Shown: one piece after another, positions 15,415-24,393 of the stretch
Layout of the letters: every line of letters begins with the position of its first letter
How positions within the stretch are numbered: position 1 is the first letter of the stretch
The notes under the pieces: model-generated
Database searches by the model: none
What the model was told of the DNA's origin: nothing
What the model saw: the letters and a program-made list of their open reading frames with translations, nothing else
NCBI GenBank assembly: GCA_016197405.1
Contig: JACPVR010000020.1
Location: forward strand, 1 to 64,000
Source of the DNA: Mycobacterium sp.
Lineage (GTDB): Bacteria; Actinomycetota; Actinomycetes; Mycobacteriales; Mycobacteriaceae
DNA: 64,000 nt
Direction of reading: 5' to 3'
Made by a program: the position numbers and the translations under genes

Positions 15415-16132
15415 CGGGCTGCTCCGGCGGTGGGGGCGGGGCCGGCGCGTCCGGCGGGGGTGCTGGCGGCAGTACCGGCGCGGGCGGACCGTGCGGGGTG
15501 TCGGCGATGGTCTTCCACAACGCGGTGTACCACGGGTCGGTGCTGGCAGTAGTCGCCTGCTGGACCTCAGGATTGTCGGTGACCGCGGCCGACGGCGGCA
15601 ACTGCACCTGATAGGGGATATCGCCGGGCATCACGAAACCGAGCCGTTCCCGGGCCTGGGCGGCGATGAAAACCGGATCGCCCAGTTTCTCCTTCTGCCC
15701 CTGCAGGTCGGCGATCTGGGCGCGCAGCGCAGCCTCGGTGGCGGCGAGCTGTTCCATCTCGGTGCGTTGCGAGAAGTAGGTGCGCACCGGACCGGCGATG
15801 GTCAGCGTCAGGACGCACACCACCGCGGCCAGGATCGCCGCGCGCCGCGCGGTGAAACCCAGACGCTGCTCGGACTGCTGTTCGGCCGCATCGGCGATCG
15901 ACGCCCGGATCGGGTTGATGATCGCCGGCAGCGGCCGGGTTTCCGCCGTCTCGGTCGCCTCCGGGGTGTCCGCCGGTGTGGCGGGTTCGGCAGCGCGCGG
16001 TTCACGACGGACCCCGGGCGAACCGGCGGGCGGTTGCTGGGCACGCCGCGGACGGCCCTTGGCCTCCCCCGGCCGACCCGGTCGGGAGGTCGGGGACCTC
16101 CGTCTGGGGTCGGGCCGTTTCGCGTCAGACAT
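15407..16132 (-). CDS. ftsB: FtsB/DivIC-type septum formation initiator
   Basis: This 241-residue bitopic membrane protein has a long cytoplasmic N-terminus rich in Arg, Pro and Gly. One membrane helix (AAILAAVVCVLTLTIAGPV) lies near residue 100, followed by a short periplasmic coiled coil (EMEQLAATEAALRAQIADL) and the DivIC signature DPVFIAAQARERLGFVMPGD. A proline-rich tail ends the protein. In mycobacteria the protein corresponds to Rv1024, part of the FtsQLB divisome complex that activates septal peptidoglycan synthesis. The order eno-ftsB-DUF501-ppx is typical of actinobacteria. Confidence 0.87.
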   Translation of the reverse strand: MSDAKRPDPRRRSPTSRPGRPGEAKGRPRRAQQPPAGSPGVRREPRAAEPATPADTPEATETAETRPLPAIINPIRASIADAAEQQSEQRLGFTARRAAILAAVVCVLTLTIAGPVRTYFSQRTEMEQLAATEAALRAQIADLQGQKEKLGDPVFIAAQARERLGFVMPGDIPYQVQLPPSAAVTDNPEVQQATTASTDPWYTALWKTIADTPHGPPAPVLPPAPPPDAPAPPPPPEQPGG

Positions 16133-16174
16133 CGTTTCTCAAGGTACCGCGCCCGTGGCCGCGGACCGGGCTGG

Positions 16175-17455
16175 CTAGACCGCGAACCGCGGGAAAGCCA
16201 GATCGCCGGCGTAGCGGGCGGCGTCGCCGAGTGCCTCTTCGATGCGCAGCAGCTGGTTGTACTTGGCCACCCGCTCACTGCGGGCCGGCGCACCGGTCTT
16301 GATCTGGCCGCTGCCCACCGCGACCGCCAGGTCGGCGATGGTGGTGTCCTCGGTCTCACCCGAACGGTGGCTCATCATGGTCTTGTAGCCGGCGTTGTGG
16401 GCCAGCGTCACCGCGTCGAGGGTCTCGGTCAGCGTGCCGATCTGGTTGACCTTGACCAGCAGCGCGTTGCCCGCGCCCTTCTCGATACCGTCTTCCAGGC
16501 GCTCGGGATTGGTGACGAAGAGATCGTCACCGACCAGCTGGACCTTGTCGCCGATGGCGCTCGTCAGTGCCACCCAGCCGTCCCAGTCGTCCTCGGACAG
16601 CGGATCTTCGATGGACACCAACGGGTACGCCCCGATCAGTTCCTCGTAGAACGCGGCCATCTGCTCGGCCGAACGGGTCTCCTTCTCGAAGGCGTAACCC
16701 GTTCCGTCGGTGTAGAACTCGGTCGCCGCGACGTCGAGCGCCAGCGCGATATCGCTGCCGACCTTGAATCCGGCGGCCTCGATGGCCGAGCCGATCAGGT
16801 CCAGCGCGGCCCTGGTGCCGGGCAGGTCGGGTGCGAACCCGCCCTCGTCACCCAGACCGGTCGCCAGCCCCTGCTTCTTGAGCACCGACTTCAGCGAGTG
16901 GTACACCTCGGCACCCCAGCGCAGGGCTTCCTTGAACGACGGGGCGCCGATCGGCGCGATCATGAATTCCTGGACGTCGACACCGGTATCGGCATGCGCA
17001 CCGCCGTTGATGATGTTCATCATCGGGACCGGCAGGATGTGCGCGTTCGGGCCGCCCAGATAGCGGAACAACGGCAGCGCCGCCGAGTCAGCCGCGGCCT
17101 TGGCCACCGCAAGCGAAACACCCAGGATGGCGTTGGCGCCCAGCCGCGACTTGTCCGCCGTGCCGTCGAGATCGAGCAGCGCCTGGTCGATGACGCGCTG
17201 CTCGTCGGCCGACAGTCCGATGACGGCGGGCGCGATCTCGTCGAGAACGGCCTCGACGGCCTTCTCCACACCCTTGCCGCCGTAGCGGGAGCCGCCGTCG
17301 CGCAGCTCCACCGCCTCATGCTCACCGGTGGACGCGCCCGACGGCACGGCCGCCCTGGCGAACGTCCCGTCGGTCAGTGCGATCTCGACCTCGACCGTCG
17401 GGTTACCACGGGAATCGAGGATCTCGCGGGCCCCGACCTGCTCGATAATGGGCAC
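16175..17455 (-). CDS. eno: enolase
   Basis: Enolase converts 2-phosphoglycerate to phosphoenolpyruvate in glycolysis. The 426-residue protein starts VPIIEQVGAREILDSRGNPT and contains SGASTGEHEA, GGAHAD, the magnesium-ligand blocks including SIEDPLSEDDWDGW, LVGDDLFVTN, LVKVNQIGTLTET and the catalytic-site MSHRSGETEDT. The start is the GTG at 17455, with AAGGAG six bases upstream; a longer in-frame extension lacks such a site. It heads the eno-ftsB-DUF501-ppx run, preceded by lpqU on the same strand. Confidence 0.97.
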   Translation of the reverse strand: MPIIEQVGAREILDSRGNPTVEVEIALTDGTFARAAVPSGASTGEHEAVELRDGGSRYGGKGVEKAVEAVLDEIAPAVIGLSADEQRVIDQALLDLDGTADKSRLGANAILGVSLAVAKAAADSAALPLFRYLGGPNAHILPVPMMNIINGGAHADTGVDVQEFMIAPIGAPSFKEALRWGAEVYHSLKSVLKKQGLATGLGDEGGFAPDLPGTRAALDLIGSAIEAAGFKVGSDIALALDVAATEFYTDGTGYAFEKETRSAEQMAAFYEELIGAYPLVSIEDPLSEDDWDGWVALTSAIGDKVQLVGDDLFVTNPERLEDGIEKGAGNALLVKVNQIGTLTETLDAVTLAHNAGYKTMMSHRSGETEDTTIADLAVAVGSGQIKTGAPARSERVAKYNQLLRIEEALGDAARYAGDLAFPRFAV

Positions 17456-17555
17456 TGACGTCTCCTTACTCAGACTCTGGGCAGTATGCGTCGCTGCGCG
17501 CACATCAGCCTAGAGGGTGTCGCCTGCGCATGACGATGCGAGCCGAGCCCAGCAC

Positions 17556-18320
17556 CTACAGGGGGTGTCCGTTGGCGTAGGCGGTGGCCCAGTCCCGCAC
17601 GGTGCGCGCGTACTGACCGGACAGGTTGTAGGCGCGCAATGCCTCCATCCAGCCGCGCGGAGTGGACAGATCCTTACCGCGCCAGCACAGGTAGCCGGCC
17701 GCCGACAGCGCGGCGTCGTCGATATTGTCCGGGCTGATCTTGCCGTCGTTGTTGCCGTCGACGCCGTAGAGCTTCCAGGTCTCGGGGATGAACTGCATCG
17801 GGCCCATGGCGCGATCCATGTGGGAGTCGCCGTCGAGTGCGCCGCCGTCGGTATCGGGGATGTGCAGGTTTCCCGCGGTTCCGTCGAGCCGGACACCGCG
17901 AATGGGCGGAGTCACATCACCGTTGGGGGCGATGGTCGCGCCCCGATAGGTGCCGTGGTGGCTTTCCACCATGCCGATACCGGCCAATGTCGTCCAGGAC
18001 AGATGACAACTCGGGTTCTCGACCTCGGCGACCCGCGCGGCGTAGGCGTAGGCCTCCAGCGCGGTCACCGGGATATCGAGTGCCGGGGCCCGCGCCGCGG
18101 CCCATTCGTGCAGCTGATCGGCACCGCGACCTTTGCCATAGGTGTCGACGGCGGGCACCGGATCACCGGCAGGTGGGGGAACGCCTTCGGGGATCGGGGT
18201 GCCCGATTGCCACGAACAGCTCGACGCAAGCAGTAGGGCCGTCGCCGCAGTCACGACAACAACCCGCAGCCAACGCACCGCCGCCACGGCCTCCCCACAC
18301 CCCTTTCGGTCGGTGACCAT
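17556..18320 (-). CDS. lpqU: LpqU-like lipoprotein with lytic transglycosylase domain
   Basis: The 254-residue exported protein has an N-terminal charged stretch, a hydrophobic helix (RVVVVTAATALLLASSC) and a lipobox-like LASSC, so it is probably lipid-anchored. The rest is an SLT/MltB-type domain: the likely catalytic glutamate in GIGMVESHHGTY, then DRAMGPMQFIPETWKLYG, DNIDDAALSAAGYLCWRG and LRAYNLSGQYARTV. Such enzymes cleave glycan strands of peptidoglycan. It matches Rv1022 in position, upstream of eno. Start at the ATG 18320 is used; a GTG nearer the hydrophobic helix is possible. Confidence 0.88.
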   Translation of the reverse strand: MVTDRKGCGEAVAAVRWLRVVVVTAATALLLASSCSWQSGTPIPEGVPPPAGDPVPAVDTYGKGRGADQLHEWAAARAPALDIPVTALEAYAYAARVAEVENPSCHLSWTTLAGIGMVESHHGTYRGATIAPNGDVTPPIRGVRLDGTAGNLHIPDTDGGALDGDSHMDRAMGPMQFIPETWKLYGVDGNNDGKISPDNIDDAALSAAGYLCWRGKDLSTPRGWMEALRAYNLSGQYARTVRDWATAYANGHPL

Positions 18321-18395
18321 CGTCCCATGTGTCCCGAGTACTACGGCCCTCCGTCCGAGCCGTGGCGAACGTGTACCGTCCCAGTCGGCGCGCTG

Positions 18396-18416
18396 TTAAG
18401 GTGAGCCACACCTTGC
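18396..18416 (+). promoter_or_regulatory. iron box (IdeR/DtxR-type) upstream of efeU
   Basis: TTAAGGTGAGCCACACCTT contains the perfect inverted repeat AAGGTG-N5-CACCTT and resembles the IdeR consensus TTAGGTTAGGCTAACCTAA. It ends 50 bases before efeU and follows the pattern of iron-repressed promoters in mycobacteria, so the efe operon is probably repressed by iron-loaded IdeR. Confidence 0.6.
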
Positions 18417-18465
18417 TTTGGGCAGCCAAAGCTGGGTTCACGACTTTCGGAGCAAGGACAACGAG

Positions 18466-19389
18466 ATGACAGCCCTCGGGGACATGTCGGTTTCGGTCTT
18501 GGCCGCTGGTCCCAGCGTTTCCACCCAGGTTTTCGGTAGCGCGCTGATCGGCGTGCGCGAAGGCCTGGAAGCTTCCATCGTCGTCATGATCCTGGTCGCC
18601 TTCCTGGTCAAGTCCGACCGCCGCGACGCCCTGAAGTGGGTCTGGCTGGGCGTCGGCGCCGCAGTCGCGATGACCATCGGCGTGTTCGCGATCATCCAGT
18701 TCGGCGAGAACACCATCACCGGGCTGGCCGCCGAGGCCATCGCCGGGGTGGCGTCACTGACCGCCGTCGTCATTGTCACCACGATGGTGTTGTGGATGAA
18801 GAAGGCCTCGGCAGGCATGTCGGGCCAGCTGCGCTCGGAGATGACCCAGGCACTTGAGACCGGACCGCTGGCCGTCGCGATCCTGGCGTTCCTGGCCGTC
18901 GGGCGGGAAGGCGTCGAGACCGCACTGTTCATGGTCGGCTACGCCGAGGCCCAAACCCTGTGGCCGCTGGCCGGTTTGATCATCGGCGTGCTCATCGCGG
19001 CCGCGATTGCCTTCGGGATGTACAAGGGCGCGGTCCGGCTCGACCTGGCCAAGTTCTTCACCTACACCGGTGTGTTCCTGATCCTGGTCGCCGCCGGAAT
19101 CCTGTCGTACGGCATCGGGGCGCTGCAGACCGTCGGCTGGTTGCCCGGCCTGGCCCACCGCGCCTTCGACATCACCGGCTGGTTCAACTGGTCGTCGTGG
19201 TACGGCGAGGTCATCCAGGGCGTCTTCAACGTCACCCCGACGCCGACGGTCCTGCAGCTGGGCTGCTGGCTGACCTACCTGATCGTCGTCCTCCTGCTTT
19301 TCCTGCGCCCCAAGCGCGGCGCCGTCGCAAAACCCGATCCGATCCCAGATCCGGAACCCAGTTCAGAAACTGAAAGGTCGACCACGTGA
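18466..19389 (+). CDS. efeU: iron permease EfeU (FTR1 family)
   Basis: The 307-residue polytopic protein is the membrane channel of an EfeUOB-type iron transporter. Two iron-binding REXXE motifs are present: GVREGLEASIV near residue 28 and VGREGVETALF near 148. About seven hydrophobic helices follow the FTR1 pattern. The ATG at 18466 is used because AAGGA precedes it and the protein then begins shortly before the first helix. The last codons overlap the GTG of efeO (GTGA), so translation is coupled. Confidence 0.93.
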   Translation: MTALGDMSVSVLAAGPSVSTQVFGSALIGVREGLEASIVVMILVAFLVKSDRRDALKWVWLGVGAAVAMTIGVFAIIQFGENTITGLAAEAIAGVASLTAVVIVTTMVLWMKKASAGMSGQLRSEMTQALETGPLAVAILAFLAVGREGVETALFMVGYAEAQTLWPLAGLIIGVLIAAAIAFGMYKGAVRLDLAKFFTYTGVFLILVAAGILSYGIGALQTVGWLPGLAHRAFDITGWFNWSSWYGEVIQGVFNVTPTPTVLQLGCWLTYLIVVLLLFLRPKRGAVAKPDPIPDPEPSSETERSTT

Positions 19390-20564
19390 ACCTGATGTCC
19401 CCGAGCACCGCCAAGGCCGGTGTTGCGGCGCTGGCGGCGTTGCTTGCCGGTGTTTCGTTGACCAGCTGTACGGCCAAGGAGTCCAGCGCTCCGGCCACCA
19501 GCGGCGACAAAGCCGCTCCGGCGGAGATCACCGTCACCGCCACCGACGACGGCTGCGAACTGTCGGGCACCCAGGGCGCCACCGGCGCCAACACGTTCGT
19601 GATCACCAACAACGGCAACAAGGTCACCGAGTTCTACGTCTACGGCGAAGGCGAGCGTGTGATGGGCGAGGTGGAGAACATCTCCCCCGGACTCAACCGC
19701 AAGCTCATCGTGCAGCTCACCGAGCCGGGCACCTACCAGACCGCCTGCAAGCCCGGCATGGTCGGCGACGGTATCCGCGGTGACTTCACCGTCACCGGTG
19801 ACGCCGTGCAGATCGACACCGAAGGCAAGTTCAAGGAAGCCGCCGACAACTACAAGCGCTACGTCAACTCCCAGACCGACGCGCTGATCCCGGCCACCCA
19901 GGTCTTCGTCGACGCCGTCAAGCGCGGCGACGTCGCGGCCGCCAAGGCCCAGTACCCCATCGCGCGTACCTACTACGAGCGCATCGAGCCGGTCGCCGAG
20001 GCGTTCCCCAACGACCTGGACCCCCGTATCGACCTGCGCGAGGCCGACCTGGAGCCGGGCCAGAAGTGGACCGGATTCCACGCCCTGGAAAAGCAGCTGT
20101 GGGTGACCGGCTTGCAGCCCGACGCCAACGCGCTCGCCGATCAGCTGCTCTCCGACGTCAAGGAACTCGACACCGGTGTCAAGGCACCGGACTGGACCAT
20201 CGACTCCACCCAGATCGCCGGTGGCGCACAGGGTCTGCTCGACGAGGTCTCGGCGTCGAAGATCAGCGGTGAGGAAGACATCTTCAGCCACACCGACCTG
20301 TGGGACTTCAACGCCAACGTCCAGGGCAGCCAGACCGCCGTCGCCTCGGTGCGGCCCATCCTCGACGAGCGCAACCCCGACCTGGGCAAGCGCGTCGACG
20401 AGCGGTTCGCCGCCGTGGAGGCACTGCTGGGCAAGTACCGCCAGGGTGACGGGTTCGTGCTCTACGACACCGTCACCGAACCGCAACGCCAGGAGCTCTC
20501 GCGCGCCATCGACGCCCTGAGCAAAGAGGTCAGCCAGGTGCAGGGTGTCATCGCACCCCAGTAA
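19386..20564 (+). CDS. efeO: EfeO iron-binding lipoprotein (cupredoxin plus M75 domain)
   Basis: The 392-residue protein has a signal peptide ending in LTSC, a lipobox. An N-terminal cupredoxin-like domain (about residues 40-135, ending CKPGMVGDGIRGDFTVTG) is followed by a helical M75/imelysin-like domain with the metal-site motif GFHALEKQLW near residue 235. EfeO captures iron outside the membrane and delivers it to EfeU. It overlaps efeU by four bases and efeB by 20 bases, as expected for one operon. Confidence 0.92.
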   Translation: MNLMSPSTAKAGVAALAALLAGVSLTSCTAKESSAPATSGDKAAPAEITVTATDDGCELSGTQGATGANTFVITNNGNKVTEFYVYGEGERVMGEVENISPGLNRKLIVQLTEPGTYQTACKPGMVGDGIRGDFTVTGDAVQIDTEGKFKEAADNYKRYVNSQTDALIPATQVFVDAVKRGDVAAAKAQYPIARTYYERIEPVAEAFPNDLDPRIDLREADLEPGQKWTGFHALEKQLWVTGLQPDANALADQLLSDVKELDTGVKAPDWTIDSTQIAGGAQGLLDEVSASKISGEEDIFSHTDLWDFNANVQGSQTAVASVRPILDERNPDLGKRVDERFAAVEALLGKYRQGDGFVLYDTVTEPQRQELSRAIDALSKEVSQVQGVIAPQ

Positions 20565-21885
20565 TCCTGGCAGCGAACAGGTTTCGCCCACCCCGGTCGA
20601 GCCGGTCGGTCCGTCGCGAGCACGCTTCTCGCGGCGCACGCTGATCGGCGCGGCGGGGGTGGGTGCCGCCGTCCTGGGCTCCGCCGGCGCCGGTGTGATG
20701 GCGGGCCGGGCCTCGGCCGCCGATGCCTCACATGTGGTGCTGCAATCCCCCGTCCCGTTCCGCGGTGACCGCCAGGCCGGCATCATCACCGAGGCGCAGG
20801 ACCGGATGCACTTCGCCACCTTCGACGTCACCACCGACAGCAAGACCGACCTGGTCAACATGCTGATGGAGTGGACGCACATGGCCGAGCGCATGACGCA
20901 GGGCCAGGAGGCGTTCACCGATGGTGCGGTGGGCCTCAATCCCTATGCGCCACCCACCGATACCGGTGAGGCACTCGGCCTGCCGGCCTCCCAGCTGACG
21001 CTGACCATCGGTTTCGGGCCCAGCCTGTTCCTCAAGGACGGCAAGGACCGCTTCGGGATCAACGACCAGCGGCCCGCCGACCTCAAAGACCTACCGAAGT
21101 TCCCCAACGAGACGATGGATCCGGCCCGCTCGGGCGGAGACATCTGCGTGCAGGCCTGCGCCAACGACCCGCAGGTCGCGGTGCACGCCATCCGCAACCT
21201 GGCCCGGGTCGGCTTCGGCACCGCAGCCGTCAAGTATTCGCAACTGGGATTCGGGCGCACCTCCTCGACCACCCGCGATCAGGCCACACCGCGAAACCTG
21301 TTCGGGTTCAAGGACGGAACGGCCAACCTCAAGGCCGACGAGACCGAAAGGCTCGACAAGCAGGTCTGGGTCGCCGACGGCGACGGACCGGCCTGGCTGA
21401 CCGGCGGCACCTACATGGTGACCCGGCGGATCCGGATGCGGATCGAATCCTGGGACCGCACCACCCTGCTGGAGCAGGAACGCGTCATCGGCAGGCAGAA
21501 GGGCTCCGGTGCCCCCAACGGTCTCACCCAGGAGTTCGAAGAACTCAACTTCGACCTGACCGACGACAAGAAACAGCCGCTGATCGACAAGGACGCCCAC
21601 GTACGACTGGCGTCGGCGCAACACCTCGGCGGTATCGAGATCCTGCGGCGCGGCTACAACTTCACCGACGGGACCGACGGTTTCGGCCACCTCGATGCCG
21701 GGCTGTTCTTCATCGCGTTCGTCCGCAACCCGACCACCCAGTTCATCCCGATGCAGACCGAGTTGTCGCGTCGCGATGCGCTAAACGAATACATCACCCA
21801 CACCGGCACCGGCCTGTTCGCCGTCCCGCCGGGGCTGCGCCCGGGTGACCGGGACGCCTACTGGGGTTCGACGCTGTTCGGCTGA
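20545..21885 (+). CDS. efeB: EfeB dye-decolourising (DyP) haem peroxidase
   Basis: The 446-residue protein carries a twin-arginine signal (FSRRTLIGAAGVGAAVLG) followed by a cleavage region RASAADA. It has the DyP signature NLFGFKDGTANL near residue 255, with the catalytic aspartate, and a distal arginine region TYMVTRRIRMRIESW. EfeB is a haem-containing peroxidase exported folded by Tat, thought to oxidise ferrous iron or act on haem for the EfeUO uptake system. The GTG start lies inside the last 20 bases of efeO. Confidence 0.92.
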   Translation: MSSHPSNPGSEQVSPTPVEPVGPSRARFSRRTLIGAAGVGAAVLGSAGAGVMAGRASAADASHVVLQSPVPFRGDRQAGIITEAQDRMHFATFDVTTDSKTDLVNMLMEWTHMAERMTQGQEAFTDGAVGLNPYAPPTDTGEALGLPASQLTLTIGFGPSLFLKDGKDRFGINDQRPADLKDLPKFPNETMDPARSGGDICVQACANDPQVAVHAIRNLARVGFGTAAVKYSQLGFGRTSSTTRDQATPRNLFGFKDGTANLKADETERLDKQVWVADGDGPAWLTGGTYMVTRRIRMRIESWDRTTLLEQERVIGRQKGSGAPNGLTQEFEELNFDLTDDKKQPLIDKDAHVRLASAQHLGGIEILRRGYNFTDGTDGFGHLDAGLFFIAFVRNPTTQFIPMQTELSRRDALNEYITHTGTGLFAVPPGLRPGDRDAYWGSTLFG

Positions 21886-21944
21886 CATCGAGCCCACCGG
21901 CCCGTCGCCGTGCATAATGCGGTGTATTGGGCAAAGGGGGCGTA

Positions 21945-23336
21945 GTGGGCGGTTTCGGTCGGTCTATCGCGGGGGCGGTGGCGGCGGCACTGACAGCAGT
22001 GCTGGTCGCGGGCACGGGACAGGCAGGCGCCGTCACGGCGCTCATCATGGGCGGCACCGGACAGCCCGATCCCAGCAAGATTCCCGGCGACTACATCAAC
22101 ACCGTCGGGCGGCTCTACATCGACCCGGTGTCGTCGTGCAAGGTCGGCACCTGCCAGCTGCACCCGACCATCACGCCGGAGGAGTTCTGGCCGTTCTTCA
22201 CCGCCGGAATGACATTCAACGAATCGGTGCAGGCCGGTCTGCCGATGCTCGACGTCGATACCCGGCACTATCTGGGTCTGGACAGCGAACCGTTGATCAT
22301 CTTCGGCAATTCGCAGAGCGCCACCGTGGCCACCGAGGAGAAACGCGATCTGGTCGCCGACCCTACGGTCGACACCAGTCGGCTGCAGTTCGTGCTGATC
22401 GGTGACCCCAACCGCCCCAATGGTGGCTTCCTGCAACGCTTCCTGCCGATCACCATCCCCATCTTCGGCTACCGGCCGACCACCTCGCCGGTCGACACCG
22501 GTGGCCCGACGACCACCGACATCTCCTTCCAGTACGACATCGCCGGTGACTTCCCGACCTACCCGCTCAACGCGTTCGCGATGCTGAACACCGTCATCGG
22601 TATCGGCATCCACGGTTCCTACACCAGCACCCGGGACGGGTACTCCGAGCCCGAGCTGCTCGCGGCCATCAACGATCCCGCCAACCGCCAGGTCGTCGGC
22701 AACACCACCTACATCACCCTGCCCACCAAGGTCCTCCCGCTGGCCCAGGCGATCCGCGACACCGGCTACACGCTGGGCCTTCGGGCCATCACGACACCGC
22801 TGGCCGATCTCGTCGAACCGACGTTGCGGGTGCTCGTCGAGCTCGGTTACAACCGATCGGCGGGATACGGCAAGCAGGTCTCCTTCGGCCTGTTCCCCAC
22901 CATCGGCCCCGGCAGGCTCGTCCACGAGTTGCTGGTCGCCGCGGGCCGGGGCGTGCACAACGCGTTCACCGGCGACCCCGCCTTCGTCACGCCACAGCCG
23001 GCGGCGGCCGCACCCAAGCTCGAGACGGAGCCCGTCGTCGACGAACCGGACAAGACCACCACCGTCGTATCACGCGTCCAGCGCCTTGGGCGCGGCGCCG
23101 AAGACAAGCCCGCAGACCAGGACGAAGTCGAAGATCGCGTCGATAGCGTCGGCGCATCGGAAAATACTGATAAACAAGATGATTCAACCGAGGATCCGGA
23201 CACCGATAAGGGTGCTGCGGCCGATCACGACACCGACACCGACAAGTCCGCGTCCGAAAAGCAGGAAACCACCGCGGCGCACCAGGCTGATGACACCGAC
23301 CCGGCGCCCGATCACGACGTCGCCGACGCCGCCTGA
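21945..23336 (+). CDS. exported PE-PPE-domain serine hydrolase without PE/PPE head
   Basis: The 463-residue protein begins with a hydrophobic export signal (IAGAVAAALTAVLVAGTGQAGA) and then the PE-PPE alpha/beta-hydrolase domain: ALIMGGTGQPDPSKIPGDYI, the nucleophile elbow IIFGNSQSATVA, and LIGDPNRPNGGFLQRF. After residue about 355 it becomes a low-complexity tail rich in Asp, Glu, Lys and Thr. In pathogenic mycobacteria this domain usually follows PE or PPE regions and has esterase activity; here it is exported by its own signal. The GTG at 21945 is chosen because AAAGGGGG precedes it. It follows efeB by 59 bases. Confidence 0.82.
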   Translation: MGGFGRSIAGAVAAALTAVLVAGTGQAGAVTALIMGGTGQPDPSKIPGDYINTVGRLYIDPVSSCKVGTCQLHPTITPEEFWPFFTAGMTFNESVQAGLPMLDVDTRHYLGLDSEPLIIFGNSQSATVATEEKRDLVADPTVDTSRLQFVLIGDPNRPNGGFLQRFLPITIPIFGYRPTTSPVDTGGPTTTDISFQYDIAGDFPTYPLNAFAMLNTVIGIGIHGSYTSTRDGYSEPELLAAINDPANRQVVGNTTYITLPTKVLPLAQAIRDTGYTLGLRAITTPLADLVEPTLRVLVELGYNRSAGYGKQVSFGLFPTIGPGRLVHELLVAAGRGVHNAFTGDPAFVTPQPAAAAPKLETEPVVDEPDKTTTVVSRVQRLGRGAEDKPADQDEVEDRVDSVGASENTDKQDDSTEDPDTDKGAAADHDTDTDKSASEKQETTAAHQADDTDPAPDHDVADAA

Positions 23337-23360
23337 GACCGACACCTAAACCTCTGCGAC

Positions 23361-23402
23361 GACACGCCGCAACGCGTCGCAGACGTTTACGTCTGGCGTG
23401 TC
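23361..23402. terminator. interlocking hairpins between convergent genes
   Basis: GACACGCC (23361-23368) and GGCGTGTC (23395-23402) are exact complements. Nested inside is CAGACG-TTTA-CGTCTG (23380-23395), and CTGCGAC/GTCGCAG overlaps the left arm. The block fills the gap between the PE-PPE gene and mazG, so a two-way terminator is plausible. There is no T-run. Confidence 0.45.
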
Positions 23403-24378
23403 ACTCGTCGGATTCGCCGTTCTCCAGGACGGGTTCCAGCTCGTCGGCGGTGACGGCGTCGGGTACCTCGGTGGGCCAGGCCGCCCGCCACTCCTCGGCG
23501 TCGGCGACACCCACCGCGGCGGCGTCCAGTTCACCTCGGCCGGCCGCGATGGCCTGCTCCGCGGCGCGCACATCGTCCATGAACTCCAGGACCGCCGAGC
23601 GCAGCGAGTTCTCGGCATCACCGTCGACGGTGAGCGTGACCGTCAGCAGCTGCGACGGCACCAGATCGGCAGGCAGGCCGGCCTGCATGGCGCGATTGAT
23701 CACCTTCTGCGCCAGCGCCAGGGCCGGCTGGCCGGTCGGCACATCGTCCATCACCGACGTGCGGGTCTTCTCCAGCGCCTTGCGTTGTTCCCACTGCGCC
23801 AGCTGATCGTCGAGTGAGACGGTTTCACCGGCGAGCACCGCCGGTGCCCGGTTGACCAGCTTGCGGATCAGGGCGTCGGCGACGTCGTCGATGGAGAACG
23901 GCGCGGTGAGTGCGTCCTCGGCGATGCGGGCATGAAAGAGCACCTGCAGCAACACATCACCGAGTTCCTGGCGAAGTTCGTCGGCATTGCCGCTGCGGAC
24001 CGCGTCGAAAAGCTCGTAGGTCTCCTCGAGCAGGTAACGGCGCAGCGAGTCGTGCGTCTGCTCACTTTCCCACGGGCCCACGGTACGCAACTTGTCCATC
24101 ATCGCGACGGCATCGAGCAGGCGTTCCCCGGGCTGCGCCGCCGGTGCCGCGATGACGCGCTCGCCGGCCTCGATGCGAGCCCGGACGGCGGGATGCGCAG
24201 GATCGGAGGACAACAGCACTGTGGCCGGCTCGCCGACGTCCACCGGCCGCGCCGACGGCAACGACCACGGCACCTTGACCGGCATCTCCTCGGTGTACTG
24301 CACCGCGCCGGTGAGCAGCTCGACGGCGTCGACCGGCACCAGGGTGGGGCGCCGGGGATCGACCAGGATGACCGTCAT
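23401..24378 (-). CDS. mazG: MazG nucleoside triphosphate pyrophosphohydrolase
   Basis: The 325-residue protein hydrolyses (d)NTPs to NMP and pyrophosphate, helping to remove oxidised or excess nucleotides. The metal-binding core is readable: EETYELFDAV near residue 118 and ELGDVLLQVLFHARIAED near 140, giving the EExxE and ExxD pattern of all-alpha NTP pyrophosphatases. An N-terminal region of about 90 residues precedes it, as in mycobacterial MazG (Rv1021). It lies 15 bases downstream of mfd on the same strand, a conserved pair. Confidence 0.93.
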   Translation of the reverse strand: MTVILVDPRRPTLVPVDAVELLTGAVQYTEEMPVKVPWSLPSARPVDVGEPATVLLSSDPAHPAVRARIEAGERVIAAPAAQPGERLLDAVAMMDKLRTVGPWESEQTHDSLRRYLLEETYELFDAVRSGNADELRQELGDVLLQVLFHARIAEDALTAPFSIDDVADALIRKLVNRAPAVLAGETVSLDDQLAQWEQRKALEKTRTSVMDDVPTGQPALALAQKVINRAMQAGLPADLVPSQLLTVTLTVDGDAENSLRSAVLEFMDDVRAAEQAIAAGRGELDAAAVGVADAEEWRAAWPTEVPDAVTADELEPVLENGESDE

Positions 24379-24393
24379 CGCGTCAATCCTGCC

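Noticed and set aside
15491..17458. 655-codon plus-strand frame across the ftsB and eno genes
   Set aside because: It is antisense to two clearly conserved genes and shows no recognisable domain.
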